Part shown: piece after piece, positions 59,032 through 64,000 of the stretch
How the letters are laid out: each line of letters starts with the position of its first letter
Numbering within the stretch: the stretch's first letter is position 1
Source of the DNA: Streptomyces sp. CB02058
GTDB lineage: Bacteria; Actinomycetota; Actinomycetes; Streptomycetales; Streptomycetaceae
Direction: 5' to 3'
DNA length: 64,000 nucleotides
Assembly (NCBI RefSeq): GCF_001905505.1
Contig: NZ_LIPG01000001.1
Location: 186,001-250,000 of the forward strand
Position numbers and translations under genes: made by a program
Notes under the pieces: generated by a model
Told to the model about the DNA's origin: nothing
Seen by the model: the letters and a program-made list of their open reading frames with translations, nothing else
Databases searched by the model: none

Positions 59032-61440
59032 TCACGAGCGGAAGCGGCGGCCGACCAGCCTCCAGGCCATTTCGAGGACGGCCGCCGCGACCACGGCGAT
59101 CGCCACCGCCGCCCACGGCATCGTCGTGCCCACCAGCTTCAGGGCGAAGAACTCCTGGAGCCAGGGCACGGCGAGCACGACGAGGAAGCACAGGCCCATC
59201 GTCGCCACCAGGGCGATCCGCCACCAGGTGTACGGGCGGGCGATGATCGCCAGGACCCACATGGAGACCAGGAACAGCGTGAGTGTGGCCGCACTGGTCT
59301 CCGCGTCCAGCGCTCCCGTGCCCGCGTAGTGGTGCCGGGCCAGCAGATACGTCGCGAAGGTGGCCGCCGCCGCGATGACCCCGGACGGGATCGCGTACCG
59401 CATGACCCGGCGCACGAAGTGCGGCTGGGCCCGCTCCTTGTTGGGGGCGAGCGCCAGGAAGAACGCCGGTACGCCGATCGTCAGCGTGGAGAGCAGCGTC
59501 AGATGGCGGGGCAGGAACGGGTACTCCACCTGGAAGCAGACCACCAGGATCGCCAGCAGCACCGAGTAGACCGTCTTGGTCAGGAACAGGGTGGCGACCC
59601 GGGTGATGTTGCCGATGACCCGGCGGCCCTCGGCCACGACCGACGGCAGCGTCGCGAAGCTGTTGTTCAGCAGCACGATCTGGGCCACCGCGCGGGTCGC
59701 CTCGGAGCCCGAACCCATCGAGACCCCGATGTCGGCGTCCTTCAGCGCGAGCACGTCGTTGACCCCGTCGCCCGTCATCGCGACCGTGTGCCCGCGTGAC
59801 TGCAGCGCCGCGACCATGTCCCGCTTCTGCTGCGGGGTGACCCTCCCGAAGACCGCGTTCCGCTCGATCTCCGTCGCCATGTCGTCGGGGTCCGACGGCA
59901 GCCGGCGGGCGTCCAGGGTGTGCTCCGCGCCCGGCATCCCTAGCTTCTGGGCCACCGCGCCGACCGAGACGGCGTTGTCGCCGGAGATGACCTTCGCCGC
60001 GACGTTCTGGTCGTCGAAGTAGGCCAGGGTCTCCCCGGCGTCCGGCCGCAGCCGCTGCTCCAGGACGACGAGCGCCGTGGGCACGGCCCCGGACGCGGCG
60101 TCCGGGGCGTCCAGCGCGCCCCCGGCGCGGGCCAGCAGCAGGACCCGCAGCCCCTGCTCGTTGAGGTGACCGGTCTCCGCGAGGGCGGGGTCGCCCTCGG
60201 CCAGCAGGACGTCGGGGGCGCCCAGCAGCCAGGCGGACGCGTCGCCGTTGCCCTCGGTGAAGGCGGCGCCGCTGTACTTCCGGGCCGAGGAGAACGGCAT
60301 GGACTGCGTGACGCCCCAGCCCTCGCCGTCCGGGTAGGCGTCGATGATGGCCTGGAGGCTGGCGTTGGGCCGGGGGTCGGAGGCGCCGAGGGCACCCAGG
60401 ACGCGGCGGACGTACTCCTCGTCGGAGCCGTTCAGCGGGCGTACCTCGGTGACGTCCATGCCGCCCTCGGTGAGGGTGCCCGTCTTGTCCAGGCAGACGA
60501 TGTCCACCCGGGCCAGCCCCTCGATCGCGGGCAGCTCCTGCACCAGGCACTGCTTGCGGCCGAGCCGGATGACGCCGATCGCGAAGGCGACCGAGGTGAG
60601 CAGGACCAGTCCCTCGGGAATCATCGGGACGATTCCGCCGACCGTGCGGGCCACCGAGTCCTTGAAGTTGTTGTCCTTGACGACGAGCTGGCTGATGATG
60701 AGCCCGATCGCGGTCGGCACCATCATCCAGGTCACGTACTTCAGGATCGTGCTGATGCCGCTGCGCAGCTCCGACTGGACGAGGGTGAAGCGGGACGCCT
60801 CCTCGGCGAGCTGGGCGGCGTACGCCTCGCGGCCGACCTTGGTGGCGGTGAACGCCCCGCCGCCCGCGACGACGAAGCTGCCGGACATCACCGGGTCGCC
60901 CCGCCGTTTGATCACGGGGTCGGCCTCGCCGGTCAGCAGCGACTCGTCGATCTCCAGGCTGTCGGCCTCGGCGACCGTGCCGTCGACGACCACCTTGTCC
61001 CCGGGGCCCAGCTCGACCAGGTCGCCGAGGACGATCTCGGAGACGGAGACCTCGGCGGACACCCCGTCGCGCCGCACGGTCGGTTTCGCCTCGCCGATCA
61101 CCGCGAGGCCGTCCAGGGTCTTCTTGGCGCGCCACTCCTGGACGATGCCGATCCCGGTGTTGGCGATGATCACGAAGCCGAAGAGGCTGTCCTGGATCGG
61201 CGCGACGAGCAGCATGATCACCCAGAGCACACCGATGATCAGGTTGAACCGGGTCAGGACGTTGGCGCGGACGATCTCGGTCACGGAGCGGGAGGAGCGG
61301 ACCGGTACGTCGTTGACCTCGCCCCGCGCGACCCGCTCGGCCACCTCGGCGGTGCTCAGCCCGCCGGGTGGTGCGGGCGCGGGAGAGGGCTGGAGAGGGT
61401 CCGGCTGCTCACCGAAGGAGTCGACTGCCCGCTGCGTCAT
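59032..61440 (-). CDS. P-type cation ATPase (CtpE-like)
   Basis: This 802-residue P-type ATPase has the actuator loop LLTGEADPV, helix M4 GGIVPMIPEGLVLLTS, the phosphorylation site LDKTGTLTEGG and the hinge MTGDGVNDVLALKDADIG. The unusual nucleotide domain lacks the long insert of Ca-ATPases. The M4 motif PEGL and overall length match the CtpE/MgtA-like actinobacterial group; in M. tuberculosis CtpE is tied to calcium uptake. The ATG at 61440 is the start. It forms a two-gene minus-strand unit with the upstream DUF2530 gene (92-bp gap). Confidence 0.92.
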   Translation of the reverse strand: MTQRAVDSFGEQPDPLQPSPAPAPPGGLSTAEVAERVARGEVNDVPVRSSRSVTEIVRANVLTRFNLIIGVLWVIMLLVAPIQDSLFGFVIIANTGIGIVQEWRAKKTLDGLAVIGEAKPTVRRDGVSAEVSVSEIVLGDLVELGPGDKVVVDGTVAEADSLEIDESLLTGEADPVIKRRGDPVMSGSFVVAGGGAFTATKVGREAYAAQLAEEASRFTLVQSELRSGISTILKYVTWMMVPTAIGLIISQLVVKDNNFKDSVARTVGGIVPMIPEGLVLLTSVAFAIGVIRLGRKQCLVQELPAIEGLARVDIVCLDKTGTLTEGGMDVTEVRPLNGSDEEYVRRVLGALGASDPRPNASLQAIIDAYPDGEGWGVTQSMPFSSARKYSGAAFTEGNGDASAWLLGAPDVLLAEGDPALAETGHLNEQGLRVLLLARAGGALDAPDAASGAVPTALVVLEQRLRPDAGETLAYFDDQNVAAKVISGDNAVSVGAVAQKLGMPGAEHTLDARRLPSDPDDMATEIERNAVFGRVTPQQKRDMVAALQSRGHTVAMTGDGVNDVLALKDADIGVSMGSGSEATRAVAQIVLLNNSFATLPSVVAEGRRVIGNITRVATLFLTKTVYSVLLAILVVCFQVEYPFLPRHLTLLSTLTIGVPAFFLALAPNKERAQPHFVRRVMRYAIPSGVIAAAATFATYLLARHHYAGTGALDAETSAATLTLFLVSMWVLAIIARPYTWWRIALVATMGLCFLVVLAVPWLQEFFALKLVGTTMPWAAVAIAVVAAAVLEMAWRLVGRRFRS

Positions 61441-61532
61441 GGTTCCGACCGTACGGGCGGAAGGGGTGATTCACCCGCCGGGGGCCGGAAGTTCCGACCA
61501 GGGGAGGAGAGGGCCCCTACGGGGGGTGTACG

Positions 61533-61826
61533 TCAGGAGTGCGCGGACCCCGGGGTGCCGGCCCCGGCCTCGGCGGCGGCCTGGGCGGCGGCGCGCTTGA
61601 TCGCGGCGTCCCGTCCCCGGACGTACCAGATGCCGATCAGGCCCAGCCCGGCTCCGGCCAGGCAGACCCAGATCCACCAGGCGTGCCCGCGGTCGTCGAA
61701 CCAGCCGTAGAAGGGAACCTGCACCAGGAAGAGAACGAACCAGAGGATCGTGCCGCCGGTGATGGTGGCGACGACGGGACCCTCCAGGGGCTCGGGTGCC
61801 TCGTGCTTCGGTGTCCACTTCTCCAT
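61533..61826 (-). CDS. DUF2530 membrane protein
   Basis: The product is 97 residues with two helices at about 20-41 (TITGGTILWFVLFLVQVPFY) and 49-67 (WWIWVCLAGAGLGLIGIWYV), and a basic-alanine tail. The opening PEPLEGPVVATITGGT is typical of DUF2530. Function unknown. In Streptomyces it neighbours a purine permease gene, as here, where it is divergent from it across 175 bp. Confidence 0.9.
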   Translation of the reverse strand: MEKWTPKHEAPEPLEGPVVATITGGTILWFVLFLVQVPFYGWFDDRGHAWWIWVCLAGAGLGLIGIWYVRGRDAAIKRAAAQAAAEAGAGTPGSAHS

Positions 61827-62001
61827 GCGGCCAGTCTAACGGGGGGTGTCGCGGGCCAGTCGGCCCAAGGATCTACGCGCGGAGATAGCGATCTTTCGCT
61901 TATGTATTCATACTGAATCTGCTTGTGGATGACTCGATTTATTCGTGTGAACATCCAAATCTGTCTGGTTTCATCCCCCGATGCACAACTGAAGGTCATA
62001 C
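61827..62001 (+). promoter_or_regulatory. AT-rich promoter region of the purine permease gene
   Basis: The stretch 61880-61990 is far less GC-rich than its surroundings, with short palindromes AGCGA-TCTT-TCGCT (61887-61900) and ATTCA-TAC-TGAAT (61906-61918). The low GC and palindromes mark a regulated promoter. No riboswitch fold could be recognised by eye. Confidence 0.5.
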
Positions 62002-63453
62002 ATGTCCTCCTCGGCCACCGCCACGGTCGATCAGCCTCCGATGCCGCAGCCGCCGCACGGGTTCCTCGATCGCTACTTCAAGATCTCCGAGCGGGGGTCT
62101 TCGGTCGCCCGGGAGATCCGCGGTGGGTTCGCCACGTTCTTCGCGATGGCGTACATCATCGTGCTGAACCCGATCATCCTCGGCAGCGCCAAGGACATGT
62201 ACGGGCACCAGCTCGACGGCGGACAGCTCGTCACGGCCACCGTGCTCACGGCGGCGTTCTCCACGCTCCTGATGGGCGTCATCGGCAACGTGCCGATCGC
62301 GCTCGCCGCCGGTCTCGGCGTCAACACCGTCGTCGCCCTCCAGCTCGCCCCCCGGATGAGCTGGCCGGACGCGATGGGCATGGTCGTCCTCGCGGGCATC
62401 GTCGTGATGCTGCTGGTCGCGACCGGGCTCCGTGAGCGCGTGATGAACGCCGTGCCGCGCTCTCTCCGCAAGGGCATCGCGATCGGCATCGGTCTCTTCG
62501 TGCTGCTGGTCGGCCTGGTCGACTCGGGCTTCGTCTCCCGCATCCCGGACGCCGCGCACACCACCGTGCCGCTCCAGCTCGGCAGCGACGGCCACCTCAA
62601 CGGCTGGCCCGTCCTGGTCTTCATCCTCGGCACGCTGCTCACCCTCGGGCTCATCGTCCGCAAGGTGCCGGGCGCGATCCTGCTCTCCATCGTCGTCATG
62701 ACGATCGTCGCGGTGGCCATCGACGCGATCGCGGACCTGCCGGCCGGCGCCTGGGGCCTGACCGTCCCGGAGTGGCCCGGCAACCCCGTCTCGTCACCGG
62801 ACTTCGGGCTGATCGGTGAGGTCAGCCTGTTCGGCGGCTTCGCCAAGGTCGGCTATCTGACCGGCATCCTCTTCGTCTTCACCGTGCTGCTGTCCTGCTT
62901 CTTCGACGCGATGGGCACCATCCTCGGCGTCGGCGACGAGGCCAAGCTGATGGACAAGGACGGGAACTTCCCGGGCATCAACAAGGTCCTGCTCATCGAC
63001 GGTGTCGCCGTCGCCGCGGGTGGCGCGACCTCCTCCTCCGCCTCGACCTGCTTCGTGGAGTCCACGGCGGGCGTCGGCGAAGGTGCGCGTACGGGTCTTG
63101 CGAGCGTGGTGAGCGGGCTGCTCTTCACGGTGGCGCTGTTCCTGACGCCGCTGGCGACGATGGTCCCCTCGCAGGCGGCCACCCCGGCCCTGATCGCGGT
63201 CGGTTTCCTGATCCTCGCGGGCAATGTGCGGGACGTGGACTGGGGCGACTACACGCTCGCCATCCCGGCCTTCCTCGCCATGCTGATGATGCCGCTCACG
63301 TACTCGATCACCAACGGCATCGGCATCGGCTGCATCGCCTTCAGCCTGATGCGCCTGGTGGCCGGCCGGGGCAAGGAGGTCCCGGTGGCCATGTACGTGG
63401 TCTCCGCGGTCTTCGTCTTCTACTACGCGATGCCGGCGCTCGGCCTCACGTAG
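62002..63453 (+). CDS. NCS2/AzgA-type purine permease
   Basis: This 483-residue protein has 13-14 helices and the family signatures EIRGGFATFFAMAYIIVLNP, AAGLGVNTVVALQL, CFFDAMGTILGVGDEA and GGATSSSASTCFVESTAGVG. AzgA-type permeases import adenine, guanine or hypoxanthine with protons. The ATG at 62002 is preceded by GAAGG 11 nt upstream. It is monocistronic with an AT-rich promoter. The exact purine cannot be read from sequence. Confidence 0.94.
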   Translation: MSSSATATVDQPPMPQPPHGFLDRYFKISERGSSVAREIRGGFATFFAMAYIIVLNPIILGSAKDMYGHQLDGGQLVTATVLTAAFSTLLMGVIGNVPIALAAGLGVNTVVALQLAPRMSWPDAMGMVVLAGIVVMLLVATGLRERVMNAVPRSLRKGIAIGIGLFVLLVGLVDSGFVSRIPDAAHTTVPLQLGSDGHLNGWPVLVFILGTLLTLGLIVRKVPGAILLSIVVMTIVAVAIDAIADLPAGAWGLTVPEWPGNPVSSPDFGLIGEVSLFGGFAKVGYLTGILFVFTVLLSCFFDAMGTILGVGDEAKLMDKDGNFPGINKVLLIDGVAVAAGGATSSSASTCFVESTAGVGEGARTGLASVVSGLLFTVALFLTPLATMVPSQAATPALIAVGFLILAGNVRDVDWGDYTLAIPAFLAMLMMPLTYSITNGIGIGCIAFSLMRLVAGRGKEVPVAMYVVSAVFVFYYAMPALGLT

Positions 63454-63502
63454 ACGCGGAACATCCTCAGCGGAGCTCCCACCCCTGCGGGGCGGATCCC
63501 CG

Positions 63503-63718
63503 TCATGTGACCCGGTCGGCCGGGTCCGCCTGACGGGGGTCCGCCCCGTAGAACTTCTCGGTCTCGTCGACGGCCGCGTGGAAGCGTTCGTCGAAATCGT
63601 CGCGAACGAGCGTCCGGACCACGTAGTCCTGGACGCTCATGCCGCGTCTGGCGGCGTGACGGCGGAGCCGGTCGAGCAGCTCACCGTCTATGCGCAGGCT
63701 GAGCACTGTCGATCCCAT
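63503..63718 (-). CDS. ribbon-helix-helix (CopG/Arc-type) protein
   Basis: The product is 71 residues from the ATG at 63718 (a start at 63742 adds 8). The RHH fold is clear: strand TVLSLRIDGELLDRLRRHAA, then RRGMSVQDYVVRTLVRDDFD. The tail (DETEKFYGADPRQADPADRV) has the acidic, disordered look of RHH antitoxins that bind a toxin. No toxin gene is present next to it. It could be a solitary DNA-binding regulator. It is divergent from the MarR gene across 134 bp. Confidence 0.85.
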   Translation of the reverse strand: MGSTVLSLRIDGELLDRLRRHAARRGMSVQDYVVRTLVRDDFDERFHAAVDETEKFYGADPRQADPADRVT

Positions 63719-63805
63719 GCCAAGCAGGGTCGCGGCACACATGGCCTTCTTGTGGCTCTTTCCGCCCCATACTCACTCGTTCGGGTGATCAGTTTCTCGC
63801 GCGTG

Positions 63806-63847
63806 TACCACCAGGTGGTATTTAGCACAGCTAATGAGTTACGCTAA
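63806..63847. promoter_or_regulatory. palindromes upstream of the MarR gene
   Basis: TACCACC-A-GGTGGTA (63806-63820) is a perfect palindrome. TTAGC-ACA-GCTAA (63822-63834) follows, with a third GCTAA at 63843-63847. They end 5 bp before the MarR ATG at 63853 and probably include its own operator; MarR proteins often bind TTAGC-type palindromes. Confidence 0.6.
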
Positions 63848-63852
63848 GGAAC

Positions 63853-64000
63853 ATGCCTGACCTGATCCACGACGGTGAGAGTGCCGCCGCCGTGAGCTCC
63901 CTCCGCTCCGCCGTGATGCTGCTGGGCCGGCGGCTGAAGCACCAGCGTGTCGACGAGTCGCTGAGCCCCACCGAGATGTCGGTGCTCGGCACGCTCGCGC
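63853..64000 (+). CDS. MarR-family regulator, 3' end outside window
   Basis: The first 49 codons are present. The start MPDLIHDGESAAAVSSLRSA, VMLLGRRLKHQRVDESLSPT and EMSVLGTLA shows the MarR N-terminal dimerisation helix leading into the winged-helix domain. The ATG at 63853 follows AAGGA 3 nt upstream. Palindromes in the promoter indicate autoregulation. Targets are likely in the next genes beyond the edge, often an MFS exporter. Confidence 0.88.
   Translation, partial: MPDLIHDGESAAAVSSLRSAVMLLGRRLKHQRVDESLSPTEMSVLGTLA

Noticed and set aside
61906..61918. Arginine-repressor box upstream of the purine permease
   Set aside because: The half-sites have the opposite order (ATTCA...TGAAT rather than TGAAT...ATTCA), and the gene is unrelated to arginine.

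Overview
The window is a stretch of Streptomyces (or very close actinomycete) chromosome. The evidence is the very high GC content with GC-rich third codon positions, the many GTG starts and GTGA/ATGA stop-start overlaps, and the gene types: futalosine-pathway menaquinone genes, DUF3027, DUF2771 and DUF2530 proteins, a HelD/HelR-type RNA polymerase helicase, an XPB-like helicase, and an ECF sigma factor with a CU044_5270 partner. The mqnD-mqnB pair corresponds to SCO4326-SCO4327 of S. coelicolor, which suggests conserved core chromosome. I see no rRNA, tRNA, prophage, transposase, CRISPR array or antibiotic assembly line.

Layout. 0-5.2 kb: a truncated membrane protein, a Uma2 nuclease remnant, a three-gene minus-strand membrane operon whose last two products share a glycine/asparagine-rich motif, then a PRC-barrel protein and a tiny hydrophobic protein, both followed by strong terminators. 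5.2-8.8 kb: a MurNAc recycling unit (RpiR-type regulator, MurQ etherase, PTS EIIBC) with two TGAAA-N5-(T/C)TTCA operators at its head. 8.9-16 kb: small conserved genes, a Tat-exported propeller-like protein, a Cmx/CmrA-type efflux pump, an HD phosphohydrolase and the 5-oxoprolinase operon pxpABC. 15.4-23.2 kb: ECF sigma factor and partner, secreted lipase behind twin GTTAC/GTAAC palindromes, cutC behind a DasR-like site, an MMPL exporter and a secreted SGNH hydrolase.

23.2-38.2 kb: HelR/HelD-type helicase, a redox HxlR regulator divergent from a quinone oxidoreductase across a perfect palindrome, an XPB helicase, an interposed LacI / phosphotransferase / MATE group, the XPB-linked helicase-associated protein, a repeat-rich membrane protein, and an acetyltransferase-TetR pair with tandem operators over the acetyltransferase start. 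38.2-42.3 kb: a complete siderophore ABC importer led by an iron box. 42.4-49.2 kb: a conserved hypothetical, a HAD phosphatase, and aspT-aspT-aspD, which should couple aspartate import and alanine export to proton consumption. 49.3-58 kb: extended cold-shock protein, mqnB-mqnD, a DUF2771 lipoprotein, an MFS protein, and DUF3027 next to a sacsin-like GHKL ATPase. 58-64 kb: a secreted protein whose ribosome binding site lies inside a hairpin, a P-type ATPase, DUF2530, a purine permease, a ribbon-helix-helix protein, and the start of a MarR regulator.

The sequence shows mostly housekeeping, transport and local regulation. The least explained parts, where new biology could sit, are the motif-sharing membrane operon at 1.0-4.2 kb, the DUF3027-sacsin pair at 53.8-58.0 kb, the double-antiporter aspartate operon, and the hairpin-masked secreted gene at 58.1 kb. 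Families are named from recognisable motifs and general knowledge. No database search was run.
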